The notes below the pieces were generated by a model. The model had not been told where the DNA came from. It saw only the letters and a list, made by a program, of their open reading frames with translations, and did no database searches. A stretch of 64,000 nt of DNA, from positions 100,291 to 164,290 of the forward strand of contig JACRPO010000020.1 in the NCBI GenBank assembly GCA_016223165.1. Direction: 5' to 3'. Made by a program: the position numbers and the translations under genes. The stretch is from Burkholderiales bacterium (GTDB lineage Bacteria; Pseudomonadota; Gammaproteobacteria; Burkholderiales; Burkholderiaceae_C). Shown piece by piece: positions 26,390 through 38,178 of the stretch; position 1 is the first letter of the stretch; each line of letters starts with the position of its first letter.

Positions 26390-27580
26390 TCACTGCAACG
26401 CATCGATGCGTTGCGGCGGATAGCTCTCCCAACTCAGGCAGCCGGGGCATTGCCAGAAGTAGTGCTGCGCCTCGAAGCCGCAGGCCGCGCAGCGGTAGCG
26501 CTGCAGTGGGCGCGCGGCCCGTGCCACGGCGGCGCGCAGTGCCTGCAGGCCCGGCGCGCCCCAGGTTTCGGGCGCGGCGGCGAGCACCTGCTGCGCCGCG
26601 GTGAGCGAGGGCAGCTGCTGGAGCTGCGCCACCCAGCGTGCCTGGTGGGGAGAAGGAGTGGCGAGGCCGGCACCAGCGCCCGCGGCCGCGCCGCGGCCAT
26701 CGAGCAGGTCCAGTGCGGCGAGCAACTCGGTGGCCGGGTGTTGCGCGAGCATGACCAGCAGCGCCGCGCGGGCGCTGTCGGCACGGCCGCAGGCCAGCGC
26801 CGCGCGCGCGTAGTCCTCGGCCACCAGCAGGAAGGCGCCGCTGCCCTGGTGCTCGCGCAGCTCGTCCCAGGCGTCCATCGCCGCGGCCGGGCGGCCGGCC
26901 TTCAGGTGACGCTGGCCGAGCATCATCGGCGGGCGCGCCGCGCTCGGCGCGGCTCGGCGCGCGCGCGCCAGGGCGGCCTCGGCGTCCGGCGGCCGGCCGT
27001 CGGCGTCGGCGGCGAGCGCGAGCTCGCACTCGTAGTGCGCGATGCGCGTCGCAAAGGCGCCGGCATCGCGGTTGTTCAGCCGTGTCGCCACCTCCACGGC
27101 GCGCGGCCAGTCGCGCGAGCGCTCGGCCAGCGTCAGCTGCGCCAGCCGCGCCTCCTGGTCGAACGAGGTGTCTTCGAGGGCGCGCCAGGCGGCCTCGGCG
27201 CGGTCGAAGAGGCCGGCCTTCATGAAGTCCTGCGCCAGCGCGTGCTGGGCGCGCTCGCGGTCCTTCGCCTTCAGGTCGCCGCGCGCCAGCAGGTGCTCGT
27301 GCACGCGCACGGCGCGCTCGAACTCGCCGCGGCGGCGGAACAGGTTGCCGAGCGCGAAGTGCAGCTCGGCGGTGTCCGGGTCGTGCTGCACGGCCTCGAT
27401 GAAGGCATCGATGGCCTTGTCCTGCTGCTCGTTGAGCAGCAGGTTCAGGCCCTTGAAATAGGCGCTCGGCGTCTCGCGCCGGGCACGGCCGAGCTGGCGC
27501 AGGTCGAGCCGCGAAGCCACCCAGCCGAGCGCGAAGGCGAGCGGCAGGCCGACGAGCAGCCACTGGAAGTCGAAGTCCAT
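26390..27580 (-). CDS. lapB: lipopolysaccharide assembly protein LapB
   Basis: A 396-aa LapB/YciM homologue, a membrane-anchored TPR protein that controls LPS synthesis through LpxC proteolysis by FtsH. It has one N-terminal membrane helix (WLLVGLPLAFALGWVAS), TPR repeats from about residue 35 to 330, and a C-terminal rubredoxin-like metal site (RCAACGF....WQCPGCLSW) near residues 362-382. A variable Ala/Gly stretch near residues 290-310 lies between the TPRs and the zinc site. lapA lies upstream on the same strand, the standard lapAB order. Confidence 0.93.
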   Translation of the reverse strand: MDFDFQWLLVGLPLAFALGWVASRLDLRQLGRARRETPSAYFKGLNLLLNEQQDKAIDAFIEAVQHDPDTAELHFALGNLFRRRGEFERAVRVHEHLLARGDLKAKDRERAQHALAQDFMKAGLFDRAEAAWRALEDTSFDQEARLAQLTLAERSRDWPRAVEVATRLNNRDAGAFATRIAHYECELALAADADGRPPDAEAALARARRAAPSAARPPMMLGQRHLKAGRPAAAMDAWDELREHQGSGAFLLVAEDYARAALACGRADSARAALLVMLAQHPATELLAALDLLDGRGAAAGAGAGLATPSPHQARWVAQLQQLPSLTAAQQVLAAAPETWGAPGLQALRAAVARAARPLQRYRCAACGFEAQHYFWQCPGCLSWESYPPQRIDALQ

Positions 27581-27626
27581 GCGGGCGTGTGGCGCGTGTG
27601 TGGTGCGAGTGCTGCGCGAGACGGGT

Positions 27627-27947
27627 CTACAGACCCACCCGCGGCGGGTACTCGGCCGTGCTGTCGCGCACCACCGGCAAAGGGCCCGCCAGCGGCGGCG
27701 CCTGCGAGTCCTGCGCGGCCGGTGCCGCCGGTGCGACGGCGCGGCGCGCGCGCCACCAGCTCGGCACCATGGCCATCACGCCGAGTGCGGCGCCGACGGC
27801 AAAGGCCACGAGCACGACGAAGACGAGCGGCGTCGTCCACGCGAGCCCGAAGAACCAGTGCACCGCCACCGTGTGCTGGTTGTTCAGCGCGAAGGCGAAC
27901 AGCGTGAAGAAGAGGAAGGCCCGGATCAGCCAGACGACGATGCGCAT
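27627..27947 (-). CDS. lapA: lipopolysaccharide assembly protein A domain protein
   Basis: A 106-aa inner-membrane protein with two hydrophobic helices (VVWLIRAFLFFTLFAFALNN and PLVFVVLVAFAVGAALGVMAMVP) around the motif NNQHTVAVHWFFG, as in LapA/YciS. It acts with LapB in balancing LPS production. The C-terminal 35 residues are a disordered Pro/Ala tail. It lies between ihfB and lapB in the conserved order. Confidence 0.88.
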   Translation of the reverse strand: MRIVVWLIRAFLFFTLFAFALNNQHTVAVHWFFGLAWTTPLVFVVLVAFAVGAALGVMAMVPSWWRARRAVAPAAPAAQDSQAPPLAGPLPVVRDSTAEYPPRVGL

Positions 27948-28039
27948 GGTGCGCGATCGATTCTAGGTGCGAGGGCCGGCCTGGCCGACACCGCGCACCC
28001 GCCTTCGCCCGGCCGATGCCAGTCCGTTGCCGCCGAGCC

Positions 28040-28351
28040 TCAGAAGTGTTCGGCGCGCTCGACGGGCTCGGCGTCGACCGCTTCGCGCAGCGCCTTGCCC
28101 GGCTTGAAGTGCGGCACCAGCTTCTCGGGGATGGTGACCTGCGCGCCGCTGCGCGGATTGCGCCCCACGCGCGGCGGGCGCCGGTTGATCGAGAAGCTGC
28201 CGAAGCCGCGGATCTCGATGCGGTGCCCGCGCGAGAGCGCATCGCTCATCGCGTCGAGGATGGTCTTGACGGCGAACTCGGTGTCGCGCTGCGTGAGCTG
28301 CTGGAAGCGCTCGGCCAGCCGCGCGACGAGGTCGGATCGGGTCATGGGCAC
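28040..28351 (-). CDS. ihfB: integration host factor subunit beta
   Basis: A 103-aa DNA-bending protein of the HU/IHF family. N-terminal MTRSDLVARLAERF and the arm region IEIRGFGSFSINRRPPRVGRNPRSGAQVTIPEK (about residues 46-78) are characteristic, including the tip sequence RNPRSG. It pairs with IhfA to form IHF, which bends DNA at promoters and site-specific recombination sites. Start is the ATG at 28351 or 28345. It is downstream of rpsA, the usual order. Confidence 0.95.
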   Translation of the reverse strand: MPMTRSDLVARLAERFQQLTQRDTEFAVKTILDAMSDALSRGHRIEIRGFGSFSINRRPPRVGRNPRSGAQVTIPEKLVPHFKPGKALREAVDAEPVERAEHF

Positions 28352-28373
28352 GTCATCGGCGCTGCGGCGGCGC

Positions 28374-28452
28374 TTCGGTGGGCGCTTGACGGGCGCTCGA
28401 AGGGGCGCTCAAAGAGGCGCTCAAGGGGGCGCTCAAGGGGGCGCTCAAGTGA
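28374..28452. repeat. 12-bp tandem repeat between ihfB and rpsA
   Basis: Six or so copies of a 12-bp unit close to ggcgctcaaggg lie between the rpsA stop and the ihfB start; the last three are nearly identical. The left copies have drifted (gcgcttgacggg, gcgctcgaaggg). No coding potential is seen. Such a tract could vary in copy number between strains. Confidence 0.8.
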
Positions 28453-28539
28453 GTCGGGCCGTCTCGGGCAGAGCGTGGTGCACGGGGCGCCGCGGGGCCG
28501 GCTGCTGCCGGCGCTCCGCGGCGCCCGCGCGCCCGGGCC

Positions 28540-30264
28540 CTACTCGTTGCTGCCCTTGTCGAGCTTGGCGCGCAGCAGGGCGCCTAGGCTCGTCGTGCCG
28601 GCGGTCTCACGCTCGTTGCTCTGCGCGAGGCGCTGCATCGCCTCCTGCTGGTCGGCCTGGTCCTTGGCCTTGATGGACAGCTGGATCGAGCGCATCTTGC
28701 GGTCGACGTTGATGATCATCACCGAGACCTCGTCGCCTTCCTTCAGCACGTTGCGCGCGTCTTCGACGCGGTCACGGCTGATCTCGCTGGCGCGCAGGTA
28801 GCCGGTGACGTCGTCGTTGAGCTGGATCTCGGCGCCGCGCGGGTCGACCGTCTTCACCTTGCCGGTGAGGATGGTGCCGCGGTCGTTGAGCGTCGTGAAG
28901 CTCGTGAACGGGTCGACGTCGAGCTGCTTGATGCCCAGGCTGATGCGCTCGCGCTCCACGTCCACGGCGAGCACGAGGGCCTCGACTTCCTGGCCCTTCT
29001 TGTAGTTGCGCACGGCGGTCTCGCCCGGCTCGTGCCAGGAGAGGTCGGACAGGTGCACGAGGCCGTCGATGCCGGCCGAGAGGCCGACGAAGACGCCGAA
29101 GTCGGTGATGCTCTTGACCGGGCCCTTGACGCGGTCGCCGCGCTTGACCGTGGCGCTGAACTCCTCCCACGGGTTGGCCTTGCACTGCTTCATGCCCAGG
29201 CTGATGCGGCGCTTGTCCTCGTCGATCTCGAGGACCATGACCTCGACCTCTTCGCCGAGCGTGACGACCTTGCTCGGGGCGACGTTCTTGTTCGTCCAGT
29301 CCATCTCGGAGACGTGCACCAGGCCTTCGATGCCCGGCTCGATCTCGACGAAGGCGCCGTAGTCGGCGATGTTGGTGACCTTGCCGAACAGGCGCGTGCC
29401 CTGCGGGTAGCGGCGGCTCACGCCCATCCACGGGTCGTCGCCGAGCTGCTTGATGCCGAGGCTGACGCGGTTCTTCTCGGCGTCGAACTTCAGCACCTTG
29501 GCGCTGAGTTCCTGGCCGACCGTGACCACCTCGCTCGGGTGGCGCACGCGGCGCCAGGCCATGTCGGTGATGTGCAGCAGGCCGTCGATGCCGCCCAAAT
29601 CGACGAAGGCACCGTACTCGGTGATGTTCTTGACCACGCCGTGCACGATGGCGCCTTCGGTCAGCGTCTCGAGCAGCTTGGCGCGCTCTTCGCCCATCGA
29701 AGCCTCGACGACGGCGCGGCGCGACAACACGACGTTGTTGCGCTTGCGGTCGAGCTTGATGACCTTGAACTCCATCGTCTTGCCCTCGAAGGGCGTCATG
29801 TCCTTCACCGGGCGCGTGTCGAGCAGGCTGCCGGGCAGGAAGGCGCGGATGCCGTTCACGAGGACGGTGAGGCCGCCCTTGACCTTGCCGCTGACGGTGC
29901 CGCTGACGAAGTCGCCGCTCTCGAGGGCGTTCTCGAGCGCCATCCACGAGGCCAGGCGCTTGGCCTTGTCGCGGCTGAGGATGGTGTCGCCATAGCCGTT
30001 CTCGACGGCGTCGATGGCCACGGCGACGAAGTCGCCGACCTGGACCTCGACTTCGCCCTGGTCGTTCTTGAATTCCTCGATCGGGATGTAGCTTTCGCTC
30101 TTCAGCCCGGCGTTGACCACGACGTGGTTGAAGTCGATGCGCACCACTTCGGCGGAGATGACCTCGCCGGGGCGCATGTCGCTGGACTTGATGCTCTCTT
30201 CGAAGAGCGCGGCGAACGATTCCATGCCACCGCTGGAGGCGGCAGCCATTTGGGTTGCGGACAT
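28540..30264 (-). CDS. rpsA: 30S ribosomal protein S1
   Basis: A 574-aa S1 protein with six S1 RNA-binding domains (for example GAFVDLGGIDGLLHITDMAWRRVRHPSEVV in domain 3 and GIEGLVHVSEMDWTNKNV in domain 4), which recruits structured mRNA to the 30S subunit. The ATG at 30264 is preceded by AGGAAACC and gives the expected N-terminus (SATQMAAASSGGMESFAALFEESI). The open frame upstream is non-coding. It lies 204 bp downstream of the aroA/cmk gene. Confidence 0.96.
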   Translation of the reverse strand: MSATQMAAASSGGMESFAALFEESIKSSDMRPGEVISAEVVRIDFNHVVVNAGLKSESYIPIEEFKNDQGEVEVQVGDFVAVAIDAVENGYGDTILSRDKAKRLASWMALENALESGDFVSGTVSGKVKGGLTVLVNGIRAFLPGSLLDTRPVKDMTPFEGKTMEFKVIKLDRKRNNVVLSRRAVVEASMGEERAKLLETLTEGAIVHGVVKNITEYGAFVDLGGIDGLLHITDMAWRRVRHPSEVVTVGQELSAKVLKFDAEKNRVSLGIKQLGDDPWMGVSRRYPQGTRLFGKVTNIADYGAFVEIEPGIEGLVHVSEMDWTNKNVAPSKVVTLGEEVEVMVLEIDEDKRRISLGMKQCKANPWEEFSATVKRGDRVKGPVKSITDFGVFVGLSAGIDGLVHLSDLSWHEPGETAVRNYKKGQEVEALVLAVDVERERISLGIKQLDVDPFTSFTTLNDRGTILTGKVKTVDPRGAEIQLNDDVTGYLRASEISRDRVEDARNVLKEGDEVSVMIINVDRKMRSIQLSIKAKDQADQQEAMQRLAQSNERETAGTTSLGALLRAKLDKGSNE

Positions 30265-30468
30265 TGGTTTCCTGGGGCCCGGTGGGTTGGTTGAGGCGCA
30301 GAGCCGGGCGGTGCGTGCAGCGGGTGCTGCGGGTTGAGGTTGAAGACACCCCCGCGCCGAAGGCCGCATGAACGACGCATGGAGGCCACATGAGGACCCT
30401 ACGCGTTGCGTGCGGCCGGCCACACGAGACGAGGCTCGGGGCGGCGCGGTGGACCGGCTTGCCGTTCT

Positions 30469-32610
30469 TCAGGCCGGCGTCGAAGCGGATGAGCCGCGCG
30501 CCGACCTGCCGAACGGACTGCGTGCCTGCCACCAGTTCAGCACCTGGGCCACCGATTGCTCGATGGTGAGGTCCGAGTTGTCCAGCAAGAGCGCATCCTC
30601 GGCCGGCTTCAGGGGCGCGACGGCGCGATTCCGGTCGCGCGCGTCGCGCGCCTCGAGGTCGGCGCGAAGACTGTCGATGGTAGTCTGAATTCCCTTTGAA
30701 ATCAATTGCTTATGGCGGCGTTCGGCGCGCTGCCCGGCGTTGGCGGTGAGGAACACCTTGAGTGCTGCGCCCGGGAAGACGACGGTGCCCATGTCGCGCC
30801 CGTCGGCGACGAGCCCCGGGGCACGCCGGAACGAGAGCTGAAGCCCGTGCAGCGCACTCCGGACGGCGGGTAGGGCCGAGACGCGCGAGGCGAGCAGGCC
30901 GGCGTTCTCGTGTCGCAGTTCGGCGGTGATCTCGCGGCCGCGCAGCCACACACGCGTGGGCTCGGCCTCCTCGGCACTCGCGAAGCGCAGGTCCAGCGTA
31001 CCGGCCAGGCGCGCCACCGCCGCCTCGTCGTCCGGGGAGATGCCGTCGGCCGCTGCCGCCAGGCCGGTGGCGCGGTACAGCAGGCCCGAGTCGAGCAGGT
31101 GGTAGCCGAGCGCCCGCGCCACCGCCGCGGCGAGCGTGCCCTTGCCCGAGGCGGTGGGACCGTCGATGGTGATCACGGGCACGTCGTCTTCGGCGGCCTC
31201 GGCCAGGCCGAAGAGTGCCTCGAAATAGTCGGGGAAGGTCTTGGCCACGCAGCGCGGGTCCTCGATGCGGACAGGCAAGCCCGCGCTGACGCGCGCGGTG
31301 GGTAAGCCCGCGCTGACGCGCGGGGTGGGCACGCCGGCGCCCGCGGCGCCGGTGGCGAGCGCGTTGAACGCTGCCAGCGCCAGGCACATGGCCATGCGGT
31401 GGTCGTCGTAGGTGCGGACGCTCGCCGCCTGCCACTGCCGCGGCGGCCGCACCTCGATGAAATCGTCGCCGGCCAGCACGTCGGCGCCGAGCTTGCGCAG
31501 CTCGGCGGCCATGGCGGCGATGCGGTCGGTCTCCTTCACGCGCCAGCTGGCGATGCCTTCGATGCGCGTCGGCCCGTCGGCATAGAGCGCCATCACGGCC
31601 AGGGTCATCGCCGCATCGGGGATGGGCCGGGCGTCGAGGCGGATCGCCTTCAGCGGCCAGCGGCCGCGGTGCACCTCGATCCAGCCGGGTCCGCTCTTCA
31701 CCTCGGCGCCCATGGCGCGCGCCGCATCGACGAAGGCGATGTCGCCCTGGATCGAGTCGCTGCCGACGCCGGCGATGTGCACCGGCGCGCCGCCCGTCGC
31801 CGCGATGGCGCCGAGCGCGATGAAGTACGAGGCCGACGACGCGTCGCCCTCGACGTGCAGGCGCCCGGGGCTGCGGTAGCGCGAGCCGCGCGGCAGCATG
31901 AAGCGGGCGTAGCCGTCGCGCTGCACGGCGATGCCGAAGCGGCCGAGCAGGTTGAGCGTGATGTCGACGTAGGGTTTCGAAATCAGCTCGCCTTCGACCT
32001 CGACGATCACGTCGCGTCGCTCGGCGACGAGCGGCAGCGCAAGCAGCAACGCGGTGAGGAATTGGCTCGAGACATCGCCGCGCACGCGCACCGGTTGCCC
32101 TGCCTCCAGCCCCGCCAGGCGCCCGTCGGGCTCGCCCGTCACGCGCAACGGCGGATAGCCGGGCGCGCCAAGATCGACCACGGTGCAGCCGAGCCGCCGC
32201 AGCGCATCGACGAGGTCGCCGATCGGCCGCTCGTGCATGCGCGCCACGCCGCGCAGGTCGAAGCGGCCGCCCTGCGTGGCCGCCAGCAGTGCCAGCGTAG
32301 CCATGAGCGGGCGCATCGCCGTGCCGGCGTTGCCGAGATGGAGATCGGCCTCGTGCACGCGCAGCCGCCCGCCGAGGCCGGTGATGCGGCACTCGCGCTC
32401 GCGCCGATCGACGCCGCAGCCGAGCGTGCGCAGCGCCTCGAGCATGACGCGCGTGTCGTCGGAGTCGAGCAGATCGAGCAGCACCGTCTCGCCTTCGGCC
32501 AGGCCGGCGAGCAGAAGCACGCGGTTGGAGATGCTCTTGGAGCCGGGCAGGTGCACCGAGCCCGAGGCCGAACGCAGCGGCGGTAGGTCGATCGCGGCGA
32601 TGTCGAACAA
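30469..32610 (-). CDS. aroA-cmk: bifunctional EPSP synthase / cytidylate kinase (AroA-Cmk fusion)
   Basis: A 713-aa fusion. Residues 1-470 are 3-phosphoshikimate 1-carboxyvinyltransferase (LPGSKSISNRVLLLAGL, LGNAGTAMRPL, RGDVSSQFLTALLLALP, YDDHRMAMCLALAAF, CVAKTFPDYFEAL), the penultimate shikimate step. Residues 475-700 are cytidylate kinase (P-loop TIDGPTASGKGTL, then VADGRDMGTVVFPGA and QLISKGIQT), phosphorylating CMP. Such fusions are known in Burkholderiales. The best start is the TTG at 32610, because MFDIAAIDLPPL then aligns with normal AroA N-termini; no ATG or GTG suits. Near the end of the AroA half a loop insertion of about 25 residues contains a 27-bp duplication (VSAGLPTAR repeated). 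Confidence 0.93.
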   Translation of the reverse strand: MFDIAAIDLPPLRSASGSVHLPGSKSISNRVLLLAGLAEGETVLLDLLDSDDTRVMLEALRTLGCGVDRRERECRITGLGGRLRVHEADLHLGNAGTAMRPLMATLALLAATQGGRFDLRGVARMHERPIGDLVDALRRLGCTVVDLGAPGYPPLRVTGEPDGRLAGLEAGQPVRVRGDVSSQFLTALLLALPLVAERRDVIVEVEGELISKPYVDITLNLLGRFGIAVQRDGYARFMLPRGSRYRSPGRLHVEGDASSASYFIALGAIAATGGAPVHIAGVGSDSIQGDIAFVDAARAMGAEVKSGPGWIEVHRGRWPLKAIRLDARPIPDAAMTLAVMALYADGPTRIEGIASWRVKETDRIAAMAAELRKLGADVLAGDDFIEVRPPRQWQAASVRTYDDHRMAMCLALAAFNALATGAAGAGVPTPRVSAGLPTARVSAGLPVRIEDPRCVAKTFPDYFEALFGLAEAAEDDVPVITIDGPTASGKGTLAAAVARALGYHLLDSGLLYRATGLAAAADGISPDDEAAVARLAGTLDLRFASAEEAEPTRVWLRGREITAELRHENAGLLASRVSALPAVRSALHGLQLSFRRAPGLVADGRDMGTVVFPGAALKVFLTANAGQRAERRHKQLISKGIQTTIDSLRADLEARDARDRNRAVAPLKPAEDALLLDNSDLTIEQSVAQVLNWWQARSPFGRSARGSSASTPA
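31277..31330. repeat. 27-bp in-frame tandem duplication within aroA-cmk
   Basis: Two nearly identical 27-bp units (starting at 31277 and 31304) encode VSAGLPTAR-like nonapeptides. They sit between the AroA segments DDHRMAMCLALAAF and EDPRCVAKTFPDYF, where normal AroA has a tight connection, so the encoded insert should be a surface loop. Confidence 0.85.
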
Positions 32611-32656
32611 GGGAACCCCGTCGTCGAGGAGAAAGGCGATGCGGGCGCTGCGCGGC

Positions 32657-33619
32657 TCAGCGCGCGTCGCCGCCGGATCCGCCACTGCCTGTGCCGCTCC
32701 CGCCGCTCCCGCCGCCGCCAGCGGCCGCACCCGGATTGCCGCTGCCCGGCACGCGCAGCGAGCCCATCTGCCAGGCGGCGCGGCCCTCGGCCGGGCCACG
32801 GATCATGGCCTCCAGCGCCTCGGTGTTGCCCGTCTGCAGCGCCTGCTCGAACGCGGTGAGCGCGTGCCGGAACAGCTGCGACTGCTTGATGATCTCCTCG
32901 CGGTTGGCGATGAGGATGTCGCGCCACATCTCGGGGTTGCTGGCGGCGATGCGCGTGAAGTCGCGGAAGCCCGGCCCGGCGAGCGAGAGGAAATCGCGCC
33001 CGGCCGGCTGGTTGACGACGGCACCGAAGTACGCGAAGGCGAGCATGTGCGGCAGGTGGCTCACGGCGGCGAAGGCGGCGTCGTGGTTTTCCGGCGACAT
33101 CTTCAGCACCTGCGCACCCACCGCGGCCCAGGTGTCGGTGGCCTTCTGCAGCATCGCCACGTTGGTCTGCGGCAGCGGCGTCAGGATCACCTGGCGGCCG
33201 GTGAAGAGGCCGGCGTCGGCATGTTCGATGCCCGAGGCTTCCTTGCCGGCGATGGGGTGCGCGGGCACGAAGGTGGCGATGCGTTCGCGCAGCACGCGCC
33301 GCGCGGCGTCGACGACATCGCGCTTGGTCGAGCCGACGTCCATGAAGAGAACGCTCGGCTCGACGAGATGGCGGATGGCGCGGAAGGTGGTTTCGCTGGC
33401 GGCCACCGGCACCGCGAGCAGCACGATGTCGGAGCCCGAGACCGCGCCCAGCGCCGACTCGGCCGCGACGTCGATGATGCCCAGCCTGCGCGCGCGCTCG
33501 GTCGTCGAGGGCGACTTGCTGTAGCCGACGACGCGCTTGACGAGGCCGGCGCGCCTGAGCGCGAGCGCGAACGAGCCGCCCATGAGGCCGCAACCGATGA
33601 CGCCGAGCTGGTTGAACAT
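32657..33619 (-). CDS. tyrA: prephenate dehydrogenase
   Basis: A 320-aa NAD(P)-dependent dehydrogenase converting prephenate to 4-hydroxyphenylpyruvate for tyrosine. The Rossmann loop is GVIGCGLMGGSFALALRRAG, followed by DVGSTKRDVV, FVPAHPIAGKEASG and HDAAFAAVSHLPHMLAFA. The last 30 residues are a Gly/Ser-rich low-complexity tail. The gene lies 22 bp downstream of pheA and 46 bp upstream of the proposed aroA start, within an aromatic amino-acid operon. Confidence 0.94.
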   Translation of the reverse strand: MFNQLGVIGCGLMGGSFALALRRAGLVKRVVGYSKSPSTTERARRLGIIDVAAESALGAVSGSDIVLLAVPVAASETTFRAIRHLVEPSVLFMDVGSTKRDVVDAARRVLRERIATFVPAHPIAGKEASGIEHADAGLFTGRQVILTPLPQTNVAMLQKATDTWAAVGAQVLKMSPENHDAAFAAVSHLPHMLAFAYFGAVVNQPAGRDFLSLAGPGFRDFTRIAASNPEMWRDILIANREEIIKQSQLFRHALTAFEQALQTGNTEALEAMIRGPAEGRAAWQMGSLRVPGSGNPGAAAGGGGSGGSGTGSGGSGGDAR

Positions 33620-33641
33620 CGTCAGCGGTGCCGCAGGGGCC

Positions 33642-34751
33642 TCACTTCACGTCGACCGGGTAGCTGCCGAGCACCTTGAAGAAGGCGCACACGCCGCGCA
33701 GCTCGGCCAGCGCGGCGCTTACCTGCGGCTCTTCGGCGTGACCTTCGATGTCGATGTAGAAGTAGTACTCCCACTGGCCCGATCGCGCCGGGCGCGACTC
33801 GAAGCGGGTCATCGAAACGCCGTGGTTCTTCAGCGGCACCAGCATGTCGTGCACCGCGCCCGGGCGGTTGACCACCGAGACGACGAGGCTCGTGCAGTCG
33901 TGCCCGGTGGCGCGCGGCGCCGGGCTGCGCGTGGGCTCGGCGACGATGGCGAAGCGGGTGCGGTTGTGGGCGTCGTCCTGGATGGCCGGGGCCAGCACGT
34001 GCAGGCCGAACTCGCTGGCGGCGCGATCGCTCGCGATGGCCGCGAGCGCCTCGTCGGCTGCGGCCAGCCGCGCGCCCTCGGCGTTGCTCGCCGCCGGCCG
34101 GCGCTCGGCCTGCGGCAGGTGCGCGCTCAGCCAGGCGTGGCATTGCGCCAGTGCCTGCGGATGCGCCACGACGGCGGCCACGCCCTCGAGGCGGTCGACG
34201 CGGCGCATCAGGTTGTGGCGCACGAACAGGCTCGTCTCGCCGACGATGCAAAGCGGCGTGTGCAGGAAGAGGTCGAGCGAGCGCGCCACCATGCCCTCGG
34301 TGGAGTTCTCCACCGGCACGACGCCGAAGTCGGCCGCGCCCGCGCTGGTGGCACGGAAGACCTCGTCGATGCTGACGCAAGGCACGTGCACGATCGAAGA
34401 GCCGAAGTAGCCGAGCGCGGCCAGTTCGCTGAAGGTGCCCGCCGGTCCGAGGTAGGCCACGCGCGTGGGCGACTCGAGGGCACGGCAGGCCGACATCACC
34501 TCGCGCCAGATGGGCGCCACGCTCTCGGCCTTCAGCGGGCCGGCGTTGGCGGCCTTCAGGCCGTCGATCACCTGCGCTTCGCGCTCGGGGCGGAAGACCG
34601 GCGCGCCCTCGCGCTTCTTCAGCTCGCCGACCTCGAGGGCGAGGCGCGCGCGCCGGTTCAGCAGCGCGAGCAGTTCGCGGTCGAGCGTGTCGATCTGCGC
34701 GCGCAGCGCCTGCAAGGGCATGGGCGAACCGGAGGGGGCATGCTCGGACAT
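33642..34751 (-). CDS. pheA: chorismate mutase / prephenate dehydratase (P-protein)
   Basis: A 369-aa bifunctional enzyme of phenylalanine synthesis. Residues 10-90 are an AroQ chorismate mutase (LRAQIDTLDRELLALLNRRARLALEVGELKK), residues 95-270 the prephenate dehydratase (YLGPAGTFSELAALGYFG, VPVENSTEGMV), and the C-terminal ACT domain has SLVVSVVNRPGAVHDMLVPLKNHGVSMTRFESRPAR, the Phe-binding ESRP motif. The ATG at 34751 is chosen; the long upstream open frame is non-coding. serC and hisC, often found in this operon, are absent here. Confidence 0.95.
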   Translation of the reverse strand: MSEHAPSGSPMPLQALRAQIDTLDRELLALLNRRARLALEVGELKKREGAPVFRPEREAQVIDGLKAANAGPLKAESVAPIWREVMSACRALESPTRVAYLGPAGTFSELAALGYFGSSIVHVPCVSIDEVFRATSAGAADFGVVPVENSTEGMVARSLDLFLHTPLCIVGETSLFVRHNLMRRVDRLEGVAAVVAHPQALAQCHAWLSAHLPQAERRPAASNAEGARLAAADEALAAIASDRAASEFGLHVLAPAIQDDAHNRTRFAIVAEPTRSPAPRATGHDCTSLVVSVVNRPGAVHDMLVPLKNHGVSMTRFESRPARSGQWEYYFYIDIEGHAEEPQVSAALAELRGVCAFFKVLGSYPVDVK

Positions 34752-34786
34752 TTGCAACGTCGGCAGGTGCAGTGTCACTCGCGGCG

Positions 34787-35464
34787 TCACTTGCCTGCCG
34801 CGGCCCCCGAGGCGGCCGGGACGCGCGCACCGGGCGCGCTGCTGCCGGCGCCGGTGGTGCCGGCCGCGCTGGCCGCGTTGGCCGCCGCGAAGGCCGCGCG
34901 CAGCCGGCTCTGCACGCTCTGCTCCAGCGCCTTGAACTTGGGGTCGACCGCGGCGCGGGTTTCGGCCACGAGCTTGGTGCCGAGCGCGCGCTGCATCTCC
35001 AGGCCGAGGGCCTGGTAGCGCGCGTTGATCGGCGACTCGAGGATGGCGACCAGCTGCCGCAGCTCCTCTTCGGTGAAGCGCTGCTCGATCATCGGTCCGA
35101 GCGTCGGCGGCGCGAGCGCCACGGCCCGGTCGCGCACGATCGGCACCACTTCCTCGGCATAGCGCTGCACGTCGGCCTCGATCTGGCGTGCGACCGCCTC
35201 GCGCTTGTCCTGCGGCAGGCGGGCGATGGCGGCGCGCACCGGCGCGGCCAGTTGCAGGGCCGGCTGCTCGGCGAGCGTGCGGCCGAGGTTCTCGACGCCG
35301 GGCTGCTGCAGCTTCAGGACACGGGCGACGAGTTCCTTCTTCGCCGGCGACGAGGGCTCGGCGGTCTGGGCGAAGGCTGCCGGCGCGAGCACGACTAGCC
35401 ACGCCGTCAAGGCCGAGGCGGCGATGGCGCGGGCGGCGGCATGCATGCGAGGCGCGCGAGACAT
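34787..35464 (-). CDS. secreted DUF2059 domain protein
   Basis: A 225-aa exported protein with a signal peptide (AIAASALTAWLVVLAPAAFAQ) and a C-terminal DUF2059 region (VPIVRDRAVALAPPTLGPMIEQRFTEEELRQLVAILESPINARYQAL, about residues 120-165). The family is uncharacterised. The last 35 residues are Ala/Gly-rich. It sits between gyrA and pheA, where serC is common in related bacteria. The ATG at 35464 or 35446 is possible. Confidence 0.83.
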   Translation of the reverse strand: MSRAPRMHAAARAIAASALTAWLVVLAPAAFAQTAEPSSPAKKELVARVLKLQQPGVENLGRTLAEQPALQLAAPVRAAIARLPQDKREAVARQIEADVQRYAEEVVPIVRDRAVALAPPTLGPMIEQRFTEEELRQLVAILESPINARYQALGLEMQRALGTKLVAETRAAVDPKFKALEQSVQSRLRAAFAAANAASAAGTTGAGSSAPGARVPAASGAAAGK

Positions 35465-35502
35465 GCGAGAGGGGATCGCTGAGCGAGAGGGGAACACTGG
35501 AT

Positions 35503-38178
<2,676 letters not shown>

